Assembly (NCBI RefSeq): GCF_001632365.1
Contig: NW_024468537.1
Location: forward strand, 235,887-299,886
Length of the DNA: 64,000 bases
Origin: Laetiporus sulphureus 93-53
Taxonomy: Eukaryota; Basidiomycota; Agaricomycetes; Polyporales; Laetiporaceae
Reading direction: 5' to 3'
A model generated the notes under the pieces. It was not told the DNA's origin. It searched no databases and worked only from the letters and a program-made list of their open reading frames with translations. Positions 10,339 through 22,234 of this stretch are shown piece after piece. Each line of letters starts with the position of its first letter. Position 1 is the first letter of the stretch. The position numbers and the translations under genes are program-made.

Positions 10339-10661
10339 TTTGGAAGAGGTTTTTCTATAGGTCAACCTGTTTAGGTTTAGAACCACTTACAAGAAGTGGG
10401 GTCTACTTGGACGCTACAGGAGAATCAAAACCTGTGTGGTCACTTCCAGAACCTGTGTGGTTCAATCAAATCTGTGTGTTTATCGAACTCAAGCACTAGC
10501 GGTTACCCGTGTGGTAATCCAGAAGAGAAGCCCTCAACTGAGGCACACGTAGAAGACGTGCTAAAGCCCTTCTCAGAGAAGGCAATTCAGAATCAAGAAG
10601 ATTCAAGGAACTAGCGGTAGTTTGAGGAACAATTGGTTAAGGGCCACCAAGAAAAGGCAAG

Positions 10662-13424
10662 ATGTCATATCGGGAGAATCCAGGATACGAATCAGACTCC
10701 GGAGATGAGCCGGTAGGCTATCAAGGAGACAAAGGATACATGACACCGTTGTCATGGAACGATGCAACCAATGAAGAATTGGATTGGTTCGCAGACGTCA
10801 GGAATACGCGAGCCATTGCATTGCGAAGACGACAACGACTGGGGAACCTTACAACCCCAGAAGAACAGCAGGAGCTGCGAGAGCTCGAACATGACGTTGA
10901 AGAAATTCAACGGGTAATCAATAATAGGAAGGACATTGCAAAGGATTTCGAGGACGAATTCCTAACACATACGGACCTTCCTAGAGGAGACGCAATACAA
11001 GTCGATCCAAGGCCAGAGGACGCCAAAGGATTAAACAGGGATAAAGCACGGGAGGAATGGAATCCTCTCGGCATCAATCCGAGTCTACTAAGGAGTGGCG
11101 ACTCCAGCGTTACGCCAACATCCAAGAAACCCTACGATGGGTTAGGATTATGGAAAGGAGTCAGGACGACACCTTTAACCAGGACATCCTCGGAAGGAGG
11201 AAGGCCAGTAACGCCACTCGGAGTACCAATAAGGCCACAGTCGGCCATGGCACAAACAAGTAGTTTGGGAACTACTAGTCAAAATCCCATCAAAGCACGG
11301 TACGATCCAGCCAATGGACCACCAGTGCATCCAGGACCGACCTGTCTGGAATTCCAGTGGCAGGAATATCTCCTGGAAATGAATCTCTATGCACTGTATA
11401 ATTCTGCACAACCAGACCTGGAAAAGGAGGAATTACAGCTAGGAGAGATCCGACCATTCGCAGGAGACAAGCGAACGTTTACGTCATTCCTCCAGGCGGG
11501 AGAACGACATCTCCAGGCAAACATCCACATATACAATGATGACTATAGTCAGATCACGTTCATCCTATTCCATTTCGAACCTGGTTCAGCAGCAGCAAAA
11601 TGGGTCGAATCATGGGAGGCAGCGATGATCGCATCAACAGGAAGATCGGATGATCTAGGACTTTATCGTGACTTTCGAATGACTCTCCAAGAAAAGTATG
11701 GAGGAGTCGCAACCAAGGACCAAGCATGGCAAACGTTACTCGACAATCAGTGTAGGCAGAAGAAAGGAAAGGTTGATGATTACATCGGGAATCTCGACAT
11801 CCTATTTCGCTATGCTGAAATCGATGACGACTATACCAAGCTCGTTCATTTCAAGCGAGGCTTGGAATCGAAGTTGGCAGAAAAGGTCTTCCTTACCCCG
11901 AATCCTCCAACCACGTATGAGGATGCTTGCGACGTGGCAAGACGAGTCAACGACCTTCGAACCGTCCATAAAGGAAAAAGCAATATCTTTGATTTCATCA
12001 CACATGAAAATCAGGGCGATGCAATGGAGGAAGAAGACTCGATGGAGATAGATGATCCCAATGCAATGGACGTCGACAGGGCACGACGAATACGACAAGT
12101 ACGGAGCCTTCCAGTCAAACAACACCTATGTTATAGGTGTAGGAAGCCAGGGCATGAAATGGATCAATGTCCTGCAAAGAAGCCAAACATTGATCGAACC
12201 CTGCCCGTACAGGCCGTATCAAAGAAGAAGCAGAAGAAGACTTCTTCAATTAAGAAGAACGATGCACACGCGTCTACCGGATCAAAAGAACCTCCAAAAG
12301 ATCCGTCGATCACGAAGAAGATGCGAAAGCAGATTGAGCAACTGGTAACGAAGTTGGTCAATGCAAAGCTTGTCAAGCTTCTTCTCGGTGGTGACAATCG
12401 AGACCACCATGTCGATCAGAAGAAGAAGGAAGCCGAAGAAGATGATGACGAACCTATGGATATCAATCGAATGTCTGAACATATTCTTGGCATGAATACC
12501 ATTCGAATTGGCGCCATACGTACTCATTCATCACATAATGAACCAACAGCCTTCCCTACATCAATATGGAAGGAAGTGCTTATGGCATCGCTCGATCTCA
12601 GTCAAAAAGAATGGTGTGGTATCAAGGCCATTGTCCAAAGGAAATTCGACAAGAGACGGCAAGGCGATGACGATGAAAGTACTTCATCTTCTACATCTTC
12701 CTCTTCAGCAGACAGCATGCCTCGACAACGTATGGAGACATGTCCTAACCAGAAAGGCAAACAGAAGAAGACAAAGCAGTGGCAGCCGACCAAGTCTCAC
12801 CAGCAGTCTTCACCATCCATTAACCAATGGATCAACCAGCCATTCAAAGGAACTCGCGAAGGCTCTCGCCGTTCACAACCAGGACAAGGACAGTTCTCTG
12901 ATCGATGCTGAAACTGCAATCGTGTCGGACATCATGCATTTGAATGTCCAAAGCCACCTCGGGCGAACGTTACTTCTGAAAACAGTAACCGATCAAGGTC
13001 ACGACCACTGCGCAAGAATGACCAATGGAATGCAGGACGAATCCCCGATTCACTATCACCCAAGCATCCCAAGGCAGCCTATGCCCGGAACTCCAGTATT
13101 GATTCCTCGAATCCAAGCACTGGCAGTAATCCAAAGCAAGGAACTCTTCCGAGTCCCTCAAACTCACAAGTGCATCGCAGTGGACGGACAGTCGAGTTGT
13201 TCAACAGTGATTCTGAATCATCAAGCACCAATCAGACTTCTTGGGCTGATCAAGTCGAAAAGCGATACTTGTCCTTAGGCGATCCTGCACCAGAACAGTC
13301 AAGCATCGGCACGAATGATCAATCCTCCACTGAATCACATGACAGCTCCACGCATACTGTTTCAAGAATACTTCCTTCCTCAAAGCGGAAGCACAGATGG
13401 AGAAGACAGGATCTTATGGTTTAA
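10662..13424 (+). pseudogene. gag: Element D Gag, about 920 codons with one in-frame TGA
   Basis: The frame starts MSYRENPGYESDSGDEPVGY. It is open for 749 codons to a TGA at 12909-12911, then continues in the same frame to TAA at 13422-13424. Residues 60-100 are charged and helical. Residues 240-460 form a retrotransposon-gag core (LGEIRPFAGDKRTFTSFLQ, then FRMTLQEKYGG). A zinc knuckle of canonical CX2CX4HX4C spacing (CYRCRKPGHEMDQC) lies near residue 490. Lys-rich and Ser-rich tracts follow. The TGA falls inside a second knuckle, between the first two cysteines (C-stop-N-C-NRVGHHAFEC). A single-base change from TGG or CGA is the simple explanation; readthrough is possible. The protein ends shortly before the polypurine tract, leaving no room for pol. 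Confidence 0.85.
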
Positions 13425-13461
13425 TTGCCAAAGGGTCTTGGCAGTTGGAGAGGGAAGCTTA

Positions 13462-14229
13462 TGTTACGAAACGTACCGTCGCTCATGGTCACGTGATCCC
13501 CATGAACAAGCGCCTAGAAGAGACGCCCAATCACGGTCAGGTGATATCAGTCACTANNNNNNNNNNNNNNNNNNNNNNNNNNNNNNNNNNNNNNNNNNNN
13601 NNNNNNNNNNNNNNNNNNNNNNNNNNNNNNNNNNNNNNNNNNNNNNNNNNNNNNNNNNNNNNNNNNNNNNNNNNNNNNNNNNNNNNNNNNNNNNNNNNNN
13701 NNNNNNNNNNNNNNNNNNNNNNNNNNNNNNNNNNNNNNNNNNNNNNNNNNNNNNNNNNNNNNNNNNNNNNNNNNNNNNNNNNNNNNNNNNNNNNNNNNNN
13801 NNNNNNNNNNNNNNNNNNNNNNNNNNNNNNNNNNNNNNNNNNNNNNNNNNNNNNNNNNNNNNNNNNNNNNNNNNNNNNNNNNNNNNNNNNNNNNNNNNNN
13901 NNNNNNNNNNNNNNNNNNNNNNNNNNNNNNNNNNNNNNNNNNNNNNNNNNNNNNNNNNNNNNNNNNNNNNNNNNNNNNNNNNNNNNNNNNNNNNNNNNNN
14001 NNNNNNNNNNNNNNNNNNNNNNNNNNNNNNNNNNNNNNNNNNNNNNNNNNNNNNNNNNNNNNNNNNCGTCTACTAGGCTTGACCACACTATAAACCCTGC
14101 TAATAGTCTGCCTGACTATTGGAGACGTTAGGTATATTTGGTATCTAAGTCTTTGTCCACGCTGTGGACTAGTACGTGTGAGAAAGCACACGTGGTTCTG
14201 AACGTTCTAGCAGGGAACGCTTCATAACA
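13462..14229 (+). repeat. Element D 3' LTR (contains assembly gap)
   Basis: The 95 bases before the gap and the 163 bases after it match the 5' LTR, with one substitution (10260 versus 14160). The gap is written as 510 N, but the 5' LTR suggests that about 475 bases are missing. Confidence 0.9.
13557..14066. other. Assembly gap (510 N)
   Basis: A run of N lies inside the 3' LTR of element D. Open frames drawn across it are meaningless. Confidence 1.
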
Positions 14230-14296
14230 ACTATCCAGTTGTTGCAGTTCATCATTTATCTAGGCAAGTGAAGTAAAGCAATTCGATGATGATTTC
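14230..14296 (+). pseudogene. ABCC pseudogene, fragment 3 (short)
   Basis: This 67-base piece lies between the ACTAT duplication of element D and the ATTTC duplication of LTR S2. Joined to 9605 it continues the reading frame after DRQTI for about a dozen codons. It is assigned to the transporter by position. Confidence 0.55.
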
Positions 14297-14618
14297 TGTC
14301 ACAAAGCACAAAGCACTTAACCCAATTAAGGGCAAGTCTGCTTGTGTGACCTGCACAAATGATCCACATAAAAAGGTTGCCCTAAGGCTAATCTGGAAAA
14401 GCCTGCCACAAGGGCTAGGCTGAGGATGGCACACAGTGGCATACAATCAGCAATTAAGGCAAAGCCCCAATGCATGGCCTTGCACAAAAGGTGAAAGGAG
14501 GGAGCTGGCCTGCTGACCACATACAATAGTATAATGAATCTAAGATCCTTCCTTAGATTCTCATAGGCTTATATACATACATGTAGGGCTGGACCCTGAT
14601 CACTTTAACTATGGTGTA
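14297..14618 (-). mobile_element. LTR S2, plus-side part
   Basis: The sequence starts TGTCACAAAGCAC and matches S1 up to GGTGTA at 14618, where a TIR transposon begins. The duplication ATTTC lies at 14292-14296. The rest of this LTR is at 23922-24605, more than 9 kb away. Confidence 0.92.
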
Positions 14619-15184
14619 CAGTCTTCAACTGGTCCTTTGTATGCTCAATTTTTTCAAAATTTCTGTACAAGGAATTTTCATTTTCACCTCAAACAAAGTA
14701 TATAGATTTATCAAGCACATCCATGAGCATATTGTAAGAATGTTTCAGAGCAGAGGAATGAGAACTGTGGTGTACAAAAATAAAAGAAGGCAATATGGTC
14801 AAAATGCGCATCTCCGACTCCTCTATACACTTGTCACGCATAGTCACACTCTCACCACAGTGCTTGGAACTCAGCGCTCAGTCTCAAAATCCATTGCGCT
14901 TGACCCATCTGCATTTCTCTCATTGTTGCTGGCATTGTTGTCGTCAATTTTTTGCCATCTTTGGCTTGAAAGCGGCTTTTCTCAAGTGGTCCACGAAACC
15001 ATCTTAACAACCTGTCACATGTGACAGCACTTGCTGGGCCCCTCCTCTCCAGGGATAAATTGCCTCCTGTGGTCGATACACACACACTATTAGCTCATTT
15101 GGGTGCAGACATCATGCCTCTTGACTATAGATATATTTGGCATGTTGATCTTTCAGAATCTCTCTTGCTGCATGCTATGAGAGC

Positions 15185-15833
15185 TGTCACGGCACGTCGA
15201 TGACAAAGATAGACAACCAAAATAAGAGTCCCCTTGAGGGTCTCTGGTAAGAGCCAACAGCGACGAGCTGTGGCGGATCGATGTGCCCACTGACAAGGCC
15301 TAGTCGCTAGTCGCAGATTAAGACTTACTGGTGAGGCAAGGGCGCTATCATAACGGTGAGGATGTAACTAAATGTATAGCACACTGAGAGTGTCTGGTAA
15401 GACTCCTCTGTAATGGTAGTGGTGGACGAAGGAAAATAAGACTGAGATCTCCTCCTCGTCTTGCTGGTCCTTATATACATGATTGTCTAGCTACTGTACA
15501 GTACTATATAAGCGAGTCACATGCTATTCTACTGGACGGTGCTACAATTGTACGATGTGTCCCAATTATCCTGATTGGTTGCCTAATAATAACCCACGGA
15601 GATGGAGCTCCTCTTGAGCATGCAATATGGCGTTATGGTGATTGCAACATATGACGCCATGCTGAGAAGCTTGGTGACACATGACTATGCCAAGAGAGAT
15701 CTGAGGTCATGTGACTAGATGCCTCATTATCTTATCTCATTAGGTCACATGATCCTTTGTGCGACGTGAAATGATGAAAATAATATGCTTCTAATGGCAT
15801 TTGTTTCTATAATGACTTGTCAGGTAAAAACCA
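15185..15833 (-). repeat. Element B 3' LTR
   Basis: The LTR runs from TGTCACGGCAC to TCAGGTAAAAACC. The expected terminal GTGACA and the adjacent purine tract are missing when compared with 57861-57880 of element C. Confidence 0.88.
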
Positions 15834-15877
15834 TCTTCTCAAGGTTCATCGTCTCGATGAGCAAAGCTTTTGGCACC

Positions 15878-16302
15878 TCATATGGTTCGCTTTGCGAGTG
15901 AACTATCTGCCTTCAAAATGATTTCTGGAGTGTAGCATTCACATATGAGTTGGGCGACACGATCACCTGTCCTGACCTCGAATGGTTTGCTGGTCATATT
16001 AACGAGAAGCACCTTGATTTCCCCTGTGTAGTCTGGGTCAATTACCTCTGCTGCGACATCAATTCCTTTGAGAGCTAGCCCACTTCGGGGACCACTCGAA
16101 TGTATGTCCACTTTGGGGGATTGACCGCAAGCCCAGTGCCAATGAGCATTCTGGAATGTGGGGGAATGTCTATGTCTTGTATGGACTTGACATCCCACCC
16201 TACAGCTTCTGGAGACCCCTTGTAGGGTGCTCGGGCATTTGGATGGGTGCGGAAAAAGAACATGAATTCATCAGAGTGGTCGGACAAAGCGATTTTGTGC
16301 AT
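15878..16302 (-). pseudogene. Element B Pol C-terminus: dUTPase domain
   Basis: Two overlapping frames together carry the trimeric dUTPase signature motifs in order. Motif 1 is AVGWDVKS. Motif 2 is [10 protein letters not shown] (in the second frame). Motif 3 is [18 protein letters not shown], keeping the catalytic Asp and the Tyr. Motif 4 is [11 protein letters not shown]. The Gly-rich motif 5 follows a TGA in the place of its Arg (15878-15880) as GAKSF. Element C keeps that Arg codon as CGA and reads RGAKGFGSSG. dUTPase hydrolyses dUTP to dUMP and limits uracil incorporation during reverse transcription. The domain follows the chromodomain and ends Pol just before the polypurine tract. A frameshift lies near motif 2. 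Confidence 0.88.
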
Positions 16303-16309
16303 TTTACGT

Positions 16310-16510
16310 GTTCGCGGCTTTGCTCTTGGAGCATCCGGTGTATCTTATGGAATTCCTCTACTTTGTCTTTGACATTCATGAGGTTTTCCAGGGGTTCCCA
16401 AGTATTATCGCTGTGGTCATAGTCTAACCACTTAACGAGATACTGGGTTTTGTTGTACCTGACTCTAGAATCCAGGATGTCCTCCACGTCCCATTCTTCC
16501 TCTCCGTCTA
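16310..16510 (-). pseudogene. Element B Pol: chromodomain
   Basis: The frame reads [20 protein letters not shown] followed by [15 protein letters not shown], which is the chromodomain consensus with the aromatic-cage residues of chromoviruses. It sits directly after the integrase C-terminus. In chromoviruses such domains direct integration to marked chromatin. It is followed by a linker and the dUTPase. Confidence 0.9.
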
Positions 16511-17545
16511 TGATGACTGGGGGTTAGGGGGAGGTACACATCCAGGGATAGAGTCTTCATGGAACATTATAAGCTTGAAAGTGTGAAACACCGGATGTAG
16601 CTTCATGTCTGCTGGTAATTGCAGTTTGAATGATACGGTTCTGATTTTTTCGAGGATTTTGAATGGTCCATAGTTCTGAGTTGCAAGTTTCTGACTTTTG
16701 ACCTTTACATGGAGATCTTTTCCTCGAATGAGCACTTCGTCTCCTTCTTTGAAAGGAATGTCCTGCTTTTTGAGATCGAAATACCATTTCATTCTTTTCG
16801 CTGCTAATGACAGAGTGGCACGTGCTTGTTCCTGTGCTTGGTTGTGGTTGTGAAATAAGTGTTCCAGGGATGGATGTTGTATCCTTTCCAGTATGTCTGG
16901 TGCCATGCGGGGGTGTCGACCATGCTCAATGAAAAATGGGGACAGGCCTGTCGATTCTGAAGCTTGATTGTTGTATGCAAATTCTGCTGTGGGCAATAGT
17001 GTGGCCCAATCAGTTTGTCAGTAGTTGCAATACATGCACAGATATTGCTTCAGAATTTGATTGACTTGTTCAGTCTGTCCATCTGTTTCAGGGTGATAAG
17101 CTGTAGACATCGTAGATTTGATGTGAAGTTTCTGGCAGAACTCCTGGAATAGCTTGGCTGAGAACTGTGTGCCTCGATCAGATATGATTTGCCGGGGAAT
17201 TCCGTGGAGTTTGAATACTTCATTGTAGAACATTGATGCTACTTGAGATGCTGTCACCGTGTCATCTACTGGGTAGAAGTGGGCATGTTTGTTGAACCTA
17301 TCGATGACCACCAGGATGGCAGTCTTCTTTTCTCCCCTGTGGTCTGGGCTTGATGGTAACTGCATAATCAGGTCACATGTAACCATTTCCCAAGGCCCTT
17401 CTGGTACTGGATTAGATTGTAACAGTCCGTAAGGCTTCTGCTTGCTCATCTTGTTTCTCTGACAAGTTACGCAGCCTTGGACGTACTTCTTTACATCAAT
17501 GGTGAGCCCTGGCCACCAGTAATTCCTGCTAATCAGCTCTTGCAT
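16508..17545 (-). pseudogene. Element B Pol: integrase
   Basis: The N-terminal zinc-binding region ends VKKYVQGCVTCQRNK. The catalytic core shows CDLIMQLP (first Asp), IISDRGTQFSAKLF (second Asp) and YHPETDGQTEQ with the expected spacing to the third acidic residue region. After a TGA at 17018-17020 (NY-stop-QTDWATLLP, Arg expected) the frame continues with TAEFAYNNQ and the GPY/F-type C-terminus. The same TGA is present in element C. Confidence 0.9.
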
Positions 17546-17645
17546 CTTCCATCATCTGGAATGTCCGGCCGTGGAGATATCGTGATGCAGCTTGATCAGC
17601 TCATTCTGCAGCGTAGAGTTTTTTTGGAACATAGACCTTTCCTCT

Positions 17646-18524
17646 TCAGAGCAGCAATCCATGCTCGAAGTTCCACTCTTGGAGGTCTTTTCTGAACTCT
17701 CGCTTACCAGTTTTTAGTAGGTGCTGGTAACCTTTGGTCATTTCGTCATCTTGTAGTGCCAATTTCACTCTTTCTAGAAGTTTTGCATCATCAACTTCGG
17801 AGGGATGAGTGGCTGAGATCGCATGGATGGCAAAATATTCGGGCCGAAGCAAAGTTTGTCCTGAATTATCATTGCTCACCCCCTTCTCATGATCTGGCCT
17901 CCTGGACAGAGGATCGGCACACATCATCATCTTTCTGGGGCGGTGACAGAGAATGAAATTAAATCTAGTAAGGTAAAGTGACCAGCGCGCTTGTCATCTG
18001 GTCAATGTCTGAGCTTGTCAGAAATAGGTAAGATTAAGGTGATCTGACCATATCTCAACCGGGTGAGGGTGTCCTTCAAAGTACTGCCTATATTCTTCCA
18101 GAGCCCGAATGATGGCTAGCATTTCCTTGTTATAGATCTCATAGTTTCGCTCGTGTTCATTGAGTGACTTGGAGTAGTAAGCGACAGGATGCCAGAGTTC
18201 ATCTTCTCCCAACTGTTCAAGGATCGCATCTGTGGCAAAGTCCGAGGCATCTGTCTCTAGTCTAAAGGGACGGATTGCGTTAGGGAGTGCTAAAATTGGG
18301 GCGGAAGTGAATGCAGTTTTGAGGGCCTTGAATGCCTTTTGTTGAGGTTCTTCCCATTTCCATGTTGCGTCCTTATGAGTTAATAGAGTCAAGGGTCGGG
18401 TCATCATTCCGAAATCCTTGATGAATCGTCGATAAAAATTTGCCAAACCAAGGAATGCTTGTACTTGCTTCATTTTGTTGGGCATGGGCCATTTGAGCAC
18501 ACCGTCAACCTTTTCTGAGTCCAT
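17646..18524 (-). pseudogene. Element B Pol: RNase H and connection
   Basis: RNase H motifs are visible: FRLETDASDFATDAILEQLG (first Asp), NYEIYNKEMLAIIRALEEYR (Glu) and VEIWSDHLNL (Asp). The upstream part reads KQVQAFLGLANFYRRFIKDF, the RT-thumb/connection motif. A stop follows at 18018. The frame from 17930 (MMMCADPLSRRPDHEKG) holds the end of the connection before integrase. Confidence 0.9.
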
Positions 18525-19063
18525 CTGTATCGACCCTTTTGAGATTATGAGTCTGAGAAACTTGACAAAAGTAGTCGCAAAGTGACACTTTTCTGGTTCA
18601 CGAATAGGTCATTGTCTCTGAGTCATTGTAGGACTTCTTTGGTGAGACGGTTGTGTTCTTCCTGGTTGTCCGTAAAGATGATGATGTCATCTATGTAGAC
18701 TGCCACCTTTCCAGTGTGAATGAGATTGCCTAAGACATCATTCATCATGGCCTGGAAAGTGCTAGGGGCATTACAGAATCCGAAGTACATTACAGTGGGT
18801 TCAAATAATCCTCTATGGGTGATGAATGCTGCTTTTTCCTCATCTCCCTTGTGAAGGCGTACATTGTTGTACCCCCATCTCAGGTCTAGTGTAGTAAATA
18901 TACTAGCCCTTGAGAGTCCGTCAATGAGATCATTGATTTGGGGGAGTGGGAACTTGTTCTTCTTGGTGATGCTGTTTAATGCCCTATAGTCTTGGACTAG
19001 TCTAAGAGAGCCATCCTTCTTCTTGACGAAAAATACCGGAGCGGCGTAAGGGAATTTCGAGGG
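18525..19063 (-). pseudogene. Element B Pol: reverse transcriptase core
   Basis: The region translates on the minus strand to [55 protein letters not shown] and VAVYIDDIIIF, the YxDD active site of RT. It is interrupted by stops and a frameshift near 18590, so no long frame remains. Confidence 0.9.
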
Positions 19064-19951
19064 TCAAATGTAGCCTTTGGCTAGTTCGCTGTCAATCCAT
19101 TCGTCAAGCAAGTTCTTCTCTCGTAAGGACATAGGATATACTTTTGCCAGTCTCGGAGTTGCCACGTCTGGGACAAGATCAATTGCGTGATCGTAGGGCT
19201 TACATGTCGGCATTCTTTCCAAGCTCTTCTTCGAGAACACATTTCCAAATTGATGAAATTCTGGAGGGACGAATGTGGACCAATATTCTTTATCCTGTGT
19301 CTCTTCTGCCGGCTGTTCTACCAAATGCTCCTTTACCTTCTTGCTTATGCCTAGAATGTCGTGCACCATGTTACGAAGATCCTGGTCTTGCAAGTCTATC
19401 CAGTTGATGAAGTTGTCTTTCTGATCCCATCCGTCATCCTGGTGTACGTCGGGGAGAATTGCTTCATCTTCAAGTCGAGGTTGTGATAGAAGGTTGACTT
19501 CTTCTTCACTTACTCTGACTTGTTGCTTCCTCGTGTGTCTGCATCTTGAGAACATGACCTCTCTATGTTCCCAGTCAACTTGGGGGTTATGTTCTTGTAA
19601 GAATTTCATGCCAAGGATCATTGACATGCATCCAAGGTTTGTGACGAGCAAACTCTCAGTTGATCGGTGCCCCCCGATTAAGATGCTTGTGACTACATGA
19701 TGAGTAATTGCACCACCCTTGTTGGGGCTGGCATCTGCATTGAGGATTCTGATTTCATGGTTTAGTGGTATCATCTTAAACCCATGCTTTTCAACGAATC
19801 TCTGATCGATATAACAAGAGAATGCTCCAGAATCCAATAGTGCCATTGTCTGGACTTCCCGTGATACGAATTTTATTGGCAATTTGATCGAATGTTTAGA
19901 AAAACCCATGGATGCAATATATAGATGGTCGCTAGGTACATTCGTTCTCAC
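19064..19951 (-). pseudogene. Element B Pol: protease and start of RT
   Basis: The frame runs through SKHSIKLPIKFVSREVQ and ALLDSGAFSCYI, the DSG active site of retropepsin, to YPMSLREKNLLDEWIDSELA. It stops at TGA (19064-19066) where Arg would be expected before PSKFPYAAP. It lies in the -1 frame relative to gag and is open upstream of 19951 into the end of gag. The start shown is a GTG and probably has no role. Confidence 0.9.
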
Positions 19952-19992
19952 GGTACTAATACAATTGTCCTGAAGTGTAGTGCCAGACTCGT

Positions 19993-21804
19993 CTACACTT
20001 CGTACAGAAAATCCTCTGAGAATTCATCCAACTCGGTGATTCTCGCATTGATGTTCTTGACCATAGATGCTAATGCCGTTGATGCCATGTTTGTGCTCTT
20101 CGCCTTGCCCTTGCCTTTACTGGATGGTGGAGTAGTTGAGGTGGTGCTCATCCTGCAAAGTGCAGCAATTGCTTGTTCCAATGCTGCAATTTGCACTGAT
20201 GATTCCACGCTACTTTCTTCTTCCACCTGTCGCACCTTTGTCGCTTTTTCCTTTCCCTTTTCTTGTTTCGGGGCAGATTGTGTTTGAAACCGCTTGCCCT
20301 TGTATTCTGGCTTGGGAGAGGGGCACCGCTTTCCTCGTTCATAGGCATGCTTTCCGCAAAACAAACATACTTTGTTTGCCAGCCACCTGTCCTGTTCCGG
20401 GAAAAGTTCATGTGTGATTCGTGCACTGGTATCCATTGCATTAGGGTCCTTGGGGGTGGCCGCCTTTGTTGCTGTGGTCTGTCCAGTAGACTTGTTGCCT
20501 GAAACTTGCTGAAGATGTTTGATTTCGATCTCCAGGCAGAAGCCGAGATAGTCCATCCAAGTGGTTGGAATCTTCGAGGGATCTAGAGTCTCTGTTACTG
20601 ACATGACCGTTTGGATATGGGTCGACCGTTGTTCCCTGATCTTGACGATCAAATTCTCATCAGAGTATCCTGATTTGAGGGCGTAAGCCCTGAAATTCTC
20701 TGCAAAGGCAATCATCGTCTTGTGGCGAGTGGCGCAGTGCGCATTCAGCATTGCTTGTGCTGTGTGCTTGGGGTCAAGCATCTTATATGCCATTTCCAGT
20801 TTCCTGGTATATTCTGCCCATGTGCCAATGTCCTGTCCAGAGGCGAGCTTGATTGCATACTCTTTCATATACAGAGCTGCTCCTCCTTTCAGATGTGCGT
20901 TGGCCTGCTGAATTTTGTCCTTGTCATCTGTGAAGTGATTGTAATCGAGCCATATGAGAAGGTTCGTGAACCAGGTCTCGAAGTTTTCTGACGACTTTCT
21001 TCCTGAGTACTTGGGAGGATCGAGAAGCTTAATTCAGTGGGGCGATTGACTAGATAGGCTGGCCGGTTGTTGGATACCTTGGGAAGGTGCATTAATGATG
21101 GCATTGTTGAGTCAGGACTCTAAGCCAATGATATAGGTCGTAGTCTTCTCCTGAGCCTCCTTCAGGGTGACCATGTTGCCATAAAGGGTGTCCATCTGGC
21201 CCTTTACTTCATCCTTATAATCCTCAAAGTCCTTGCAGATTGCTTGGGCTTCAGCCGTCAGACTGTTGTTCGACTTGATGAGCCGTTCGTTAGTGGTGGA
21301 GAGGGTGCCGATCTGGGCTCTTGCAACTTTTAACTGGTCTCGTATTTCTATTGCCATGATTTTGACATGAATACGAGCCAGTATCTCTTCTTCCAATGAG
21401 GCCACCGTGCGCTCGTGATGTTCATCCATCTTTTGATGCAGTGCTTCATAGGAACTTATGATGTCCCTCATAATGAACACTTGCACCACATTCATTACCC
21501 ATTCCTTGATGTCGTTTGGAATGGTGTTGGGCGTGGCAGCATTGGCGGCTTCCTCGATTGTATTATAAGAGATCCCCTGCCATTCCCAGGTTGCAGGTGT
21601 GGTGAATTCTGGCAGGGTGGTGGGCGACAGATTTCTGACTACTCCTGACACCTTGGGTGTGCTGCTGTTATGTGGTTCTTCTGCAGGGGCAGCAGGTCCT
21701 GCTTCTGATGATGTGGAGGTGGCCTAACTCCTTCAGGGGTCGCTAGGCTCACTCACAGTGTGTCCTCCTGAGAACGCAACACCGCCAAGGTTGTATTGAG
21801 ACAT
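19993..21804 (-). pseudogene. gag: Element B gag
   Basis: The likely start is ATG at 21804 (MSQYNLGGVAFSGGHT). TGA and TAG interrupt the first 35 codons. A Trp-containing segment (ATWEWQGISYNTIEEAANA) and a long coiled coil follow to 21112. Then comes the gag core (ENFETWFTNLLIWLDYN, AHLKGGAALYMKEYA). The last part (19993-20868) has the knuckle CLFCGKHAYERGKRC, spaced CX2CX2HX7C, and ends DEFSEDFLYEV. The overall layout matches element A. Confidence 0.88.
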
Positions 21805-22234
21805 TCGGATCGACATGGAAGATAGTGGAAATAATGTGACAGACAATATGTGAGTCGATCGCTTCTTGGTCTCGGCCTTGTGGTAATGTTCAGAAGGGAA
21901 TTTCGGAATCTTCTTCGATGAGTCCCTCTTCTGCTAGTTTCTCTCGTAGAGTTTCTGCTCAGTTGTGCCAGTATTCTCGCTCTTCCTCATGAACAGGAAT
22001 GAGACGGAAGGGTGCCGAGTAGGTAGTATAGGCGTGTACTCATACCGTGTAGTGGTAGAGTACTTGTTGCCAATTGATGATGAGAGGTTGATAAATGAAA
22101 TACGCAGTGCAGATGACTGTGAGTTGTCTCTGCACCGGGCGATAGAAGTCCACAATGTAGTTCTCGTATATAAAGCTGATTGTGTGTCTCGGCATGAAAC
22201 TTGTGGATGCGATAGTACAAAAATATTACTGGTC

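Larger units (their letters stand above)
9606..14229 (+). mobile_element. Element D: young gag-only Ty3/gypsy-like LTR element
   Basis: The complete element has LTRs of 733 bases (9606-10338) and, including the gap, 768 bases (13462-14229). Ends are TGTTACG and CATAACA, and it is flanked by a perfect ACTAT duplication (9601-9605, 14230-14234). The readable parts of the LTRs (95 + 163 bases) differ at only one base (T/C at 10260 versus 14160), so insertion was recent. A purine tract GGAGAGGGAAGCTTA precedes the 3' LTR. The 3.1-kb interior holds one long gag frame and no protease, RT, RNase H or integrase. It must depend on another element's enzymes. Confidence 0.93.

Noticed and set aside
13315..14191. 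Long ORFs across the N run
   Set aside because: They consist of unknown residues from the assembly gap inside the 3' LTR of element D.
14611..15024. 137-codon ORF as transposase of the TIR transposon
   Set aside because: It begins outside the TIR end and shows no DDE/D motif or helix-turn-helix.
15878..16302. Integrated retrovirus or DNA virus because of the dUTPase
   Set aside because: The domain is fused to a chromovirus Pol between LTRs with no envelope gene and recurs in a second copy; it is a fungal retrotransposon.
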